Source: Cryptomeria japonica (taxonomy: Eukaryota > Streptophyta > Pinopsida > Cupressales > Cupressaceae). From it: a DNA stretch of 64,000 nt. The notes beneath the pieces were generated by a model that worked only from the letters and a program-made list of their open reading frames with translations, did no database searches and was not told where the DNA came from. Where the stretch lies: NCBI RefSeq assembly GCF_030272615.1, contig NC_081413.1, positions 329,680,802 to 329,744,801 of the forward strand. The letters run 5' to 3'. Of the stretch, positions 45,384 through 56,700 are shown one piece after another. The position numbers and the translations under genes are program-made. Position 1 is the stretch's first letter. Each line of letters starts with the position of its first letter.

Positions 45384-48300
45384 TTAAGGAACTACTTCAC
45401 GAGCTCGAGAATGACGCCTTCTTCGACAGTCTCTCACACAACAATTTCGTCGAGTCTTAGCAGAAGACTTAAAAGGAGGAATAATATTTATGAAAGGAGG
45501 AACAATCTCCTCTTTGATAGTTGATGGTTTCGGTTGAGGTCTTTTGGGCTGGACAAGAGGAGAGGCGGGCCTCTTCTCTCTATAAGAGCAAGGAGGTGGA
45601 GCTGTGCCATTTAAAGGAGGGATATTAGGTGTAGGAAGGAGACCAGGTCCATCATGAGGAGGTGGTATAGGTCTAACCTTAAGAGGAATGTTGTTGGTCT
45701 TGTTAGGAGAAGACATAGATACATTCATAGGAATAGGTTGAGGATCTTCCTTAGGAGGAAGATTAGTTCTATCCATTAGGGGAAGAACTTCATCTTTAAG
45801 AATGATAGGAATGTCAAGTGTTGGGGATCTAGGTTGACTCAAGGATACAATCATATCTTTCTTCCATTTTTGATAAGATGGAAAAGAGCATCACCCCTTT
45901 GTGGAAGAGATTGAAATTGCTTAGGCCAAAAGAGATCAATAGGAACACCTAGGCTTCTTTAAGATGGTTGAAATAAGCTATGGTTAATAGTTATAATTTC
46001 TCCATTATGGGGAAATTTCAAACACTTAAAAATTGGAGAAGTAATAGCCTTCATGGAAGATAACCAAGGGTAGCCCAACTTCACACAAAATTTCTCAGAA
46101 GATGGAATGATAAAAAAGTTGACATCCATAGATTTAGTGTGAACTTCAATAGGAAGGGTGATAGAACCAATGGTAGGACAAGAGAAGCCATCAAATAACT
46201 TCACAAGCATATTAGTGTCATCATAGATCAGTTTATGCAATCGTAAAGTAAAAAGATACTTCTCAGTGATGACATTAACCATGCAAGAGGGATCAACAAG
46301 AGCACCACGACAAGGTATGTCCTTAACCTTTACAACTATGTATAAAGGTCCATCGGGTGCTCTAATGGTCTTACTAGGGTCAAATGTGATACAAGGATTT
46401 GTAGGTGTCTCTTGTTTCTCTACCATGTTCACCAAATTCGAAGTTGTGGTAGTAAGATCAGAAGGAGAGAACGAGGTATGTTTAGTCTCAATCATATTAG
46501 AGGTATGAGAAGGCAAAGGATCAATAAAAATATTAAGATTTTGACTAGGAGGAGCTACTGATTTGTTTCCCTTATCATTCACCCCTGCCACAAATATAGT
46601 ATTATTATCAATCAAATCTTGAATCTTACTTTTCAATGCAAAACATTTCTCAGTATCATGACTAGGCTGACAATGAAATTGACAAAAGGAATTGCTATCA
46701 AAATAAGGGGATGGAAGATTAGATGGGTCAACTGGTTTGATAGGAGGAAGTTTGATAACATTTCTTTGTAACAACTGAGACATATGCTATGTAAAGATTC
46801 ATTCAAAGGAGTAAATTGTCTTTCTCTTTTAAAGAATTTAGAAATAGGAGGCACACCTGTTGTAGCATTCACATTGTTGTTGTTGATTGTATCATTGAAC
46901 TTGAGGAAGATTTTTGTTGGTTTGAACTTCACAAACAGTTGTTGAACACTCTCCCCCTTATCACTCGGAGCCATAAGAGTAGATTTCTCTATTTGACTCA
47001 CAACTAGTTGATAATTGTGGAGTATTGCGCACAACTACAAAAAGGAATTAAACTCAGACAAAAGAAGCTTTTCCCTGATATCTTTTTGCAAATTAGAAAT
47101 AATTTTTTTTTGAATATCATTATCAGGTACAAGAAAAGAAATTTGAGCACACAAAATGCTTATATCTACCAATGAAATCAGACACTTTTTCTTTAACGCC
47201 TTGTTTACAATGTATTAAATTAGTCAAAGTGATTGTAGGACCAATGTTGTTTTGAAATTGTTGAATGAAAGAATTTGCTATCTGTTGAAAATAAGTGATA
47301 GAATAAGAAGGCAACGATCAAAACCATTGTAAAGCCTTATCTCTTAATGTTCTTGTAAACAATTTTGCAAGCAATCTTTGATCATAAGCAAAATCAGTAC
47401 ACAAGGTTTGAAATGTTTTAACATGTGTGATAGGATCACCTTTTCCATTATAGAGTTCCAATTGAGGGACCTCAACATACTTATGTTGAACAAATTTAAT
47501 AATATCAAGGGAAAGTGGGCTCGTAACATCAAATGTGGTCACACTAAACTTGGATTGACTCATGGAAGCAAATTGTTCTTGTAAGGAAGACACCGTTTGA
47601 GAAAGATTGTTAATGGTTGCTTTGGTAGAAGAATTGATGTTAGACATGGTTGATTGAGAAGGTGGTTTGATGTTATTGAAGGAAGAAATTGATTGAGAAT
47701 AAGGTGGTGGGACATTATGATAAGTAGGCATAGGGGATGATTGAGTTGGAAAAGGAGAACTTAAAGGAAGAATAAAATTGTTGAATAAATTGCCCTCTTG
47801 TGTCACATTGATTGGTTGAGGGATAATAGGAATACTTATGGAAGACATAGGTAAAGATGGAGGATTAAATGAAGAAGAGGGATTTCCCCCATGACCAATG
47901 GTTGTAGGTATGGCATGTTGAGTTGAAGTAGCCATGATATTTGAAGTGAAAGTAGGAATACTAGCCATTGGAGTGGTCAAAGGAATAAAAGAATTGATTT
48001 GATTTGAAGGTTGTGAATAACCTAAATTCTTATCACAACTCTTTATAGGCACGACATTAGAATGAACAATATGAGAAATGCCACACAATATATCAATTTC
48101 AATCATGCATTTAAGGCCTTCAATTAATGGAAGAGCTTCACTATTAGGGTATTCTTGGGACATCCATTGTTGAAAGTTATCAAATTGATCGTCCAATTTT
48201 GATAGTTGATCTATGGAAACTCTAGTCAAAGCTTCTTCGTGTTCATCATGGGATTCATCAATTGGATAGATAGGGATATGATTAGGATGGGAAGAATTAG

Positions 48301-48430
48301 CATTATCCTCATTAAAGAAGTCAACCAAATTATGCTCCATCTCCTCGGTAATTAAACCTTGGGAAGCCTTAATTCTAATGCTTCGTCTAACGGGGATAGT
48401 GTAGGTAGGACTAATAGCGGTGAAACTCAT
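45384..48430 (-). pseudogene. Gypsy Gag and protease-like region, broken
   Basis: Starts MSFTAISPTYTIPVRRSIRI at 48430. Residues 1-240 are Ser/Pro/Asn-rich. A Retrotrans_gag capsid domain follows (VPQLELYNGKGDPITHVKTF and LRDKALQWF), with stops and shifts at about 47315, 47120 and 46785. A zinc-finger-like CQFHCQPSHDTEKC follows, and then a protease-like fold (ALVDPSCMVNVITEKYLF, CPTIGSITLPIEV, VKLGYPWLSSMKAI). The active-site triad reads Asp-Pro-Ser instead of Asp-Ser/Thr-Gly, so proteolysis is doubtful. After 45959 comes a Pro-rich tail (IPPPHDGPGLLPTPNIPP). Gag would form particles. Only four or five lesions are seen in more than 1,000 codons. Confidence 0.82.
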
Positions 48431-49571
48431 GCACTAGAGGGAAAATTTGAAGTTTTGAATTTGAATTTTGAATTATAGGAACAAAGTGCACAAAAATTGA
48501 ATAATGCAAAATTTGGGAAAATAATGATTAAACAATTTGAACTTTGTTGAAAGAAGAAAATGACACAATTTCCAAAAATAATTTTATGATAAATGAAAGG
48601 AATTGGAATTTAAAATTAGGGCCAATGGGATACCTCTTAATTTTAAAATTGACAAAATCAGAAATTTTAAAATCAGGGCAGATTATAATTAACCACTTAA
48701 TTTTAAATTTTTTCTTGAAATGTGAAATGTTGAATTGTGAAGATATTTTTTATTTTAGAGGGACAAAAATTGACAAAATCAACCAATTTTTTGGATTTAA
48801 GTTTTTAAATACAGTCATAACAGTCTCCCAAAATTTTGGGAAAAAAGCTAGGGACCGTGTTGAAAGTGCACATGGTCCGACCAACTTTTTTTGAAATTTT
48901 CAGGGATGAAAGTTACAATAATTTTAAAGCTAACCACCCAAAATTGGTGGATTTTACGATCTCTAGATAGGCGAAATGAAGGTTTGAGTGTGAAAATAGG
49001 ACTCTATTAGGGTTTTGAGAAAAAAGAGGAATTGAATTGAAAATTTGAAAAGGGTCAAACCTAATCGATAGGGACACCTTAAAAAATGTTTATAAAACTA
49101 AAGTTGATTAAAATTGATTGAAATTTGCACAAAATCCAATTAAATCTGAAAATTAGGGTTTTAGGACCTAACCACTTAATTTTTGAAATTTTGAAAAAGG
49201 AGGGAAATTGAAAATTTGATTTTTAGGACAGAAGATAAGTCTGAAAACAGTCACAAATCTGAAAATTAAATGGGAATTCATTTTTTGCACAATTTCAAGA
49301 TGGTTTTTGAAAATTAGGGTTTTGACAATTAACCTCTTGATTTTGTGAATTTGATTTGCAAATTGACGAAGAAATTGAATTTGACAAACACATCAATTTT
49401 TAGATCTACGACAATAACAAGCAATTTTTACACAACACAAGTTCAATTTCAATTTTAAACACTAGGGATTGAATGAATTAACCACTAAGTTTGCAGAAAA
49501 AATAAACTTGTAAATGAAAAATATGCAATGATTTTTAAAATAAAGCATGTAAGACGTCAGGTTCACCAAAA
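48431..49571 (-). other. Leader of the gag-protease element
   Basis: Noncoding, with repeated aaattagggttttagga-type phrases. Contains one copy of the LTR hairpin module (48851-48878) and the primer-binding-like site (reverse complement at 49553-49568). Confidence 0.7.
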
Positions 49572-50800
49572 TGTAATCGTGAAAAAGGTGAATGGTGGAG
49601 AGATCAAGAGGAAAGATTTTCTTCCCTCTGAGGAGAGATGAAAGTTTCATTGCGGATTTCCCTTCAAAAAATTTATCCACATTACATTAAAAGAGGGGGG
49701 AAATTCAATAGATCCAATCTCTTAGGGAAGAGATTGAATACTAAATGAACTGATAATGAGATAGAGCTGATAAGATAACCCCTCTTTTAGAATGGAAAAT
49801 GATTGAATTATGTGTTGTAAGACTAAGTGTAAAAGTAGCAAAGAACTGATTAGAACTCGAGATAGAAGCATGAGATGAAGTTGTGCACCTGGATCTGCCT
49901 ATAATATGTCGAGACAAAGCTGCCTGTGAATTTGAGAAAAAATTGTCGGGACCGTGCTGAAAGTGCACATGGTCCTCCAAAAAATCTGTGAAATGAAAAG
50001 GGTTCTTCCGCCTTTGCAAATAGAGTTCGAATCTGCAAACACAGCTGCGCACTTGAAACCTACACATAGAAAAGAGAGGAAAAGGGGTTGGGATTGGGGG
50101 TTTTCCTTCAGGTCAAACCCTAGTTTTGGAATTAACCAAATTATGAAAGAAAGTACTTGCAAGTAAATGTAAATAAAAGACTGAAATGTAATTCACCTCA
50201 AGGGAGGTTGTAGATATAATGTAGGTAGATTTGCTTGTATTGAAATGGATGTTGAAAGGGATCTCCTCTTCAATGGTTGAATCCTTGACTTGAATGCAAC
50301 ACCTAGCTTTGAAGGGACACTTGAGAATGCTCAATGCGGGAAATGAATGATTGAATGCTTGAAATTATGACCACCTTATCACTTTTCCCACTTATGCAAA
50401 TGGGTGGGCAAATGCGACTTATATAGTCATCAATTAGGGTTAATTGACTGATTTTCCATCACAGGCCGACACAAGGAAATTTTTCCCGCTTTATGCAAAG
50501 TCCAATGCAAAGATAGGACAGAGGAGGCCCCAAAATAGGGCAAGGACAAGGGTGCCACACCCCTGTCTTAGGAGGACAGGGGCACCACACACCTATCCTA
50601 GGGGGGACAGGGCACCATGCCCTTGTCCTACCCTTGTCTTAGGAAGGAAGTAGATTCAGGCAGTGCAAAGAGTAGAAAAAGTGCAGTTTCCGAGGATGAG
50701 AAAGTCTCGGGTCTCCGATCAGGCTTGGGGATTCAAATCACAAATGTGAAGACCCTAATGTGGTCGCAAATTGTAAGGATCACAATTTTATGACACTACA
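49572..50800 (-). repeat. 5' LTR of the gag-protease element
   Basis: Plus-strand TGTAATCGTGAAAAAGG to TTTATGACACTACA. It is about 50 bases longer than the partner because of a GC-rich tandem expansion at about 50550-50640 (ggacaggggcaccac type). Confidence 0.92.
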
Positions 50801-51140
50801 ATGGTTTCTTGTAGATATTTCTCCAAAATCTCTTTATGGGCTAGTGATAAATGTAGAAGCTCTAGGATTGATATGTGGACTGGTGTCTTTTTAAGCTAGT
50901 CTAGGACATTATATTGTTTAGTCACATAAGATGGCCTAGGTGGTGCTCCTTGAAGGGTGACTTTTCCTCAACATGTGGTCACATTACAATCAGGTTTTTT
51001 GTTAATTGTAATCATATTTTCATATGAATCACTTTCAAATATGTGATTGATGACATAGTCATAAGATGCATTTGTGTCACTAACACATTTGGGATCGTTT
51101 TCCAATGAACTATCATCATAATTATGACATATTATTATCG
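50801..51140 (-). pseudogene. Gag-pol linker piece of the second Tat element
   Basis: Minus-strand frame with two or three stops: NDPKCVSDTNASYDYVINHI, then GAPPRPSYVTKQYNVLD, then KKTPVHISILELLHLSLAHK. This is the conserved segment that precedes the protease in Tat polyproteins, and it continues at 43017 on the other side of the nested element. It ends at the foldback region. Confidence 0.65.
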
Positions 51141-52559
51141 TAGATCTGATGAAATAGTGAAAAGATTTTCATCGCTCAAATTTCATTTGGTTATTCGACA
51201 GACAGATGTTCATCGGAATTCTGATGCCTTATTTGTTGGAAGTTGACACATAATGTGGTGGTCTAATTCATTGGAATTTCGACGAAGTCGCCAATCTTCC
51301 AATGAACCATGCATTGGGTTTTTTGTCAGAAATCCGACAAAAAAGGGCATTATGCTTGGATGAGAATGGTGTACCTGCAACAAAACAACATTCCTATAAG
51401 AGCATAGTGCCCTTTTTTGTTGGAATTCCGACAACAAATGGAAGGAATCTCCAACGGGAATGGTGCACCTGCAATGAAATGTTTCATCGTAGGTACATCA
51501 TTTCTGTCAAAACATAGTGTCATTTTTTGTCAGAATTCTGACAACAAATGCAAGGAATCTCCGACGAGAGTGTTGTACCTACAATGAAATATTTCATCAT
51601 AGATAGTACAACGCTCTCGTTGAGGCCTATGTTGGGCATGTCCTTTGAAATTCCGATGAATTAGTTATATTTATAAAAAAAAAATTGCCATCAAGGAATA
51701 TAAAGCATTGCAAATATGGAATATGATTTGATAAGCTTTCTCAAATATTGAAATACCCCTATATAACTCCTTACCTCAATGACTAACTAACTATGGTAAA
51801 CTATATATTCTAACAATATACAAAATCAACAATCCCATATATTCTAACAATATACAAACACAACCAAGAGGGGCTATTTGGGTAAGGAAGACCTTGATAA
51901 AGCATGGATATGAGAGTGAGATGTAGATATTACAATCATAGAAACACTCTAAGATTATAAAGATCTCAAACCACAAAGTGACCTCTCACAGTCCATAAGC
52001 AAAGATGTTCATATACAAGGATTGGATCTGAAAAAATTGTAGCAAGTTAATGACAAAGAGTAGAAGCAGTTAACAACTTTACCCAAGTAAGGATTTGATC
52101 CAATGCCAAAAGGGCCAAAGGCAGTTACAATGATTTAGGGTTAAAGGGGTATAAGGTTTAGATGAATGAGAACATGATAGTATCGTAGCAACAATATGAA
52201 TAAATATTTGATAGTCTCAAAGTCTAATAGACCTACAATACACAGTCAAAATAGTAACATCATTTAAACAAAAGGACAATTCACAGTTATATAGACTATC
52301 AAGAGTATCGGTCACAACAGAATGCATCCATTGTCACAAAATATCAAAGATCAAACTACATTGATAGTTTAAAGCCTCAACATAGAACCAAGATAAGCAT
52401 TAGAGTAATTAAGAGGTGTATGAGCAACTATGGTAGTTAGGAAAGAAAAAACACAAGACAATGTATAACATCACAGAATCCAGTCATATGATAAAGGCAT
52501 TAGGGACATACTTCAACATCAATGAAGAAAATGCCTTATCAAGGGACAATGATATTCAT
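51141..52559. other. Repeat-rich noncoding stretch
   Basis: 51300-51640 is a foldback array (listed separately). 51660-52559 shows no coding; tatattctaacaatatacaaa is present twice at about 51803-51857. Confidence 0.6.
51300..51640. repeat. Array of three foldback units
   Basis: Three diverged units of about 100-115 bases, each with a near-palindrome around gtcggaattccgac (about 51318-51346, 51412-51438, 51522-51548), then a long hairpin. The third hairpin has arms cgagagtgttgtac (51565-51578) and gtacaacgctctcg (51606-51619) around the perfect palindrome ATGAAATATTTCAT (51584-51597). The second has arms at 51459-51472 and 51489-51502. Confidence 0.85.
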
Positions 52560-53090
52560 AAGATTGAAAGTAGTCACTAGGATGAAAAGGTGACCCTTGG
52601 AGTTACCAACTAAGTTAAACATCTAGTGAATGTGATGGAACCAGTTCCTAAACAAGATAGACTGAAACCTAAGATTGAACCTAATATCGCCTTTACCCAA
52701 AGTGGTAACTCAAAGCATACACCTGATGGACCAATATACATTACTACTATAACTAATGATAAACCCACATGTAGGGTGCTTATTTATCCACTACGTATGT
52801 TTAATATGAATACAAAAGAATATCTTTTCACATATGCATTATATCGAGACAATTATGATAAATCTGAAGTCTTGATTAAGGTGCATGATGGTTTCACTTG
52901 TCCCACTATTGGTTCAATCACCCTCAAGTTAAATTTGAATTTAAAAGCTTAGGTGTTCCTTTTACCGTTATTTCTACCTCAGACCAATTTCATGTGAAGT
53001 CGGCTCATTTTTAAGGTAGTGCCCTATGTAGTCCATTAAAATGTTGAAGTTCTTAGTTCAAGGACAAGTGTAAACTATATTTCATAGTGG
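52560..53090 (+). pseudogene. Gypsy protease-like fragment
   Basis: Plus strand. It reads TPDGPIYITTITNDKPTCRV, MNTKEYLFTYALYRDNYDKS, KVHDGFTCPTIGSITLKLNL, then shifts to GVPFTVISTSDQFHVK. It is homologous to 46450-45960 of the gag-protease element (same order of motifs). The protease active-site segment is further degraded (LIYPLRMFNM). It is a remnant of another copy of that family in the opposite orientation. No LTR is visible around it. Confidence 0.75.
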
Positions 53091-53779
53091 GTTCTAGCCC
53101 TTGTTTAGACAACTATTTGGTGTATTTGGTGACTACCCTTTTAAAAAGTTAAATGAATATTTGCCTATGTAATCAGCAATATGAATATAAACATCTATTT
53201 TCTGTAATCGACAATATGAATATAAACAACAAAATCTTAATCAAGGACCTTACCTTTGATGGTCTCCACTAAGTAACTTCTTGTGTTGTTGTTCGTGTTG
53301 GTTTTGTTGAACCCTGCAATTAAGATTCAATAAATATTATTCAATAAGATTAATGTAGAACATAATGAATATTGAAAAGTGTGTTACTTTATTGAGCTTC
53401 TCTTTGTTTCAATAATAGTTTAATATTCTCTACTTAATAGGGCCAACCACGTGAAGGTGGAAGCTCATTTGGCCCTCCCCCCTAACATCACTCTAAATTC
53501 CCCGTTAACATATAACATTCATTCATTCTTTCATCCATTAATAAAATATAACATTCATTCATTATCACATAACATTCATTAACACATAATATTCATTAAC
53601 ATTCATTAGCACGTAACATTCATCAACATTCATTAACACATATCATTCATTAACACATTAATTCATTCATTAACACATAAAATTCATTCATTAAAAAATA
53701 ATACGATTACAATCATTTATTTATTTTATTTTATTTTTAAGCTAAGTAAACATGAAGTGGAGCATTGCTTTGTTCATCA
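53091..53779. other. AT-rich noncoding stretch
   Basis: No coding. gtaatc(a/g)(g/a)caatatgaatataaaca is present twice at about 53177-53227. A minisatellite follows at 53490-53700. Confidence 0.6.
53490..53700. repeat. Minisatellite, unit acattcattaacacata
   Basis: More than ten irregular copies of an attcatt/aacacata unit. Confidence 0.9.
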
Positions 53780-56700
53780 TTTCCCCCCTCTTCAGTTGTT
53801 GTGCCTTATGCTCATGATCTTAATGTATGCCTAGTCCTACACTCACAACGAGGACGCCTAGCCAAAGGGAGCTTCGCTGCAATAACAAAGAAATGGGTTA
53901 AATTCATAAGATTTTTTATTATTGTTACAAGTATTTCATTAATTAAAAGAACATTACAGGGGTGTTGTTTACTTGAGGAGGCCACATCATCTTCCTCATG
54001 ATTTTTTCTAGCCTCATCCTCAACATGCTAAACACCCTCTAAATCCTCTGGAGTTGAAACACACACGAAAGGCTACATTAATCAATACACCAATTGCAAT
54101 TAAATTCATTTAAAGGAATAACAATGGTCCACTTTACCTGATGGGAGCACATCACGTTCCTTATGTTGTCTACCCTGATCATGCTCCACTTGTTCACCAT
54201 GCTCTACATGCTCTAAAATAAAAACAAAAGAGGTTACATTAATTACTACACCAATTTCAATTAAATATGTTTAATTGTATTAATAATTACATACAAAAAA
54301 TTGTATAGCACATGAATACCTCTAGTACCAAGATGCACACCACAACCTTCATCATGTACAGGTTGTGGTCCACCCTTAGCAGACTGCATTCCAATACCAT
54401 GTGCATTGTTATAATTACTTTCTTATTTAAAACAAATAGAGTCACTTTATGTTGGAAATTAACATCGAATAGATTATTGCTCAAGTATTCAATTTTAAAT
54501 AATTTGTATTTAGCTTATTTACCTGTGTGACAGATGCATCAGAATCTTGTGTTTGCCCACTCAATTCTCCTAGGTGTTTAGCCATGGCTCCATAGTCTTG
54601 CTGGAAGGCAATTTTCATGTCATCTTCTGTGGGCGCTCTATTGAATTCAGATCCTTTCTTTTTTGCTTAATATCATGAATTTTGCTTCTATTGTTTGATT
54701 AAAACAAATTGTTTTCAATGTGATATTTCATTTATTGCTACTTACAATTTGTGCGACAACTTTCATATAACCACCAGAGCCAAGTTTGTGTTTCTCGTGC
54801 TTTTCTAGTCTTGCCTTAGTTTCCTTCGATGTGTCGGGCAACCTATGAAAAGTTTGAAATATGTTAGATAATATAAATATAAAGAGTAATTAGTACATAA
54901 TTACATTGTTAATAGCATCACATATCTTCCTTCGCCCGATGGTGTATTTCCTTTTCTCTTTTCAACTTTCTCCTTTCCATCTAAAACCAGGTCCTTCCAC
55001 TCCCTCTCTGGAATCATGGGGGATGCTCATACTTTCTGTTCTTCTCTAAATGTGTCCTATATTGGTCCCTCACATACTTTAGATATGTGCCATATTTTTG
55101 AAGGACCTTGGTTTTGTTGAATTTGTCATTTCCGAACAACACAACCAAACGGTTTATGAGTTCATCTTTTAATTGTTGATTTTGGGCATTCCACTGTGTA
55201 CGTATGGTGGGCCTGAAGATCTCCAATGTAATATCATTTAGATGTTTATAAAAAACATCATTCCCTGCAAAAATATCATGGGATCATTAGTCCAAAACGA
55301 GTGATCAATAAGTAAATTACAATCGAACTATATATAATAATTATTTTAAAGTACCTGGAAACTTCTCTATCTTTATGGGAACAAGATCATCAGTCACGAC
55401 AAATGTGACCGACAATGTTCCCATACTAGTAATATGGGAAGATCCAGAAAATGTTGCTAAAATGTCATCACTAGTGGCCTCTACATCCCCAGGTGCACGT
55501 CCTGTTACACAGGTCAGTGCAGTACTCGATGACTGCATGTTGCATGTTGTCGACATTGCAGTCGGCAATATAGGTGTCGATGATGAGGTCAGATGAGGTG
55601 GTGAATGAACATGAACATGGAAAATACCTAAAGATTAATACATTCAATATAAGAGCAATAATGCATTAATAGAAGGACATGAACATGTAATAATATGAGT
55701 TGGAGTATGCACAAAACATGGTCATCACCTGAACTACTTGGAGTACCCTAATCATGGCAACCAGCTTCATGAGGATGCAAAAATTCCTGTAAAAACAACC
55801 CGTACATATTTTAGTTCATGACATAAAAGAGTATAAAATATAAACCATGAATGGACTTATGTTATAATTAAAGATTTCATGACTGCTTACTTGCAAGTTT
55901 TGTGCTCTCTCTGTCAATTGTTTCACCCTCTCTTGTATATCATAAGTTTGAGGGACTATGAAATACAATTTAAGAATTTCTTTATTAATTTTTTTTGCAT
56001 CTTTCTTATCATTTCAGTAGGGTTTGTGGAATATGTGATGTCATCATCACATAATAGTGAGTCCACCTCTGTATCGATGTTGTCAGCTACTATAGGTACC
56101 TTTCCTCGAATATTTATCTGTGAGAAGAATATTATTAACATTATTAGAATTAATCCAAAACCCTAAAGAAAAGAACATAATAATATAACATTTTTCTTGT
56201 ATCTAATTTATAAAATTACAATGAGGTTTACCTAGTTGGTAGAAGTGCCCAGAGCTACATCCTGGTTTGTGCTATGTGTCAGATCAATGACGCGTTGTGA
56301 CAAAAATTAAATATAAAAAAAAAATCACCGAAATGAAACCAATAGACTTACCAAAACAACTTAACAATAAAATGGTATATTGGAGTCATTAATTGGAGAT
56401 TGGTTTAAATGGTATATATAAGTACGCACCACCCCCACGATAGTAACTTTGTTTTTATCTATGTGATTCAAATTGTAATCGATTAGCAGCTCTTCCCCTA
56501 CACTTATTGATTTTATCACACATACGAAGACACAGTTTCCCTTGTGCACCTCGAATATGCAATTGGGTTGCCTATAAGTTGACCCAAGTCGTGCACTGTT
56601 TATAAAACCTGCAATATTCCCTATTGCTTTTGGCCTTCCGTCAATGTACATAGCCACTCTTTTACTTTGATCATTATCTTTTAGCTGTATATAATTTATT

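Larger units (their letters stand above)
43018..50800 (-). mobile_element. Non-autonomous gag-protease Ty3/gypsy element
   Basis: LTRs 43018-44196 and 49572-50800 enclose 5.4 kb coding for Gag and a protease-like region only. No RT, RNase H or integrase is seen between 44197 and 45383. The purine tract GTGGGGGCTAAA (minus strand) adjoins the 3' LTR at 44197-44208, and a primer-binding-like TGGTGAACCTGACGTC follows the 5' LTR. It is inserted within the gag-pol of the second Tat element, whose sequence resumes on both sides. Flanks attgg and atggt match poorly as a target duplication, so that part has decayed or the edge is off by a base. Confidence 0.85.
30108..51140 (-). mobile_element. Second Tat-lineage gypsy element, with nested insertions
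   Basis: Minus-strand element related to 10103-19857. The left LTR (3') ends at 31172 with the same AGGTGTATACA terminus. Then follow a long 3' region with an antisense ORF and a solo LTR, broken pol 37970-42973, a nested element 43018-50800, and the rest of the gag-pol linker to about 51140 (open pieces KKTPVHISILELLHLSLAHK and YVTKQYNVLD). The 5' LTR is not in the window; homology ends near 51140 at a foldback repeat. The left edge 30108 (TGTTGTTCC) is a guess, because the partner LTR is missing. Confidence 0.7.

Noticed and set aside
55375-55596. Plus-strand ORF of 73 codons
   Set aside because: Antisense to an exon of the SET-domain pseudogene whose minus-strand splice borders are convincing.
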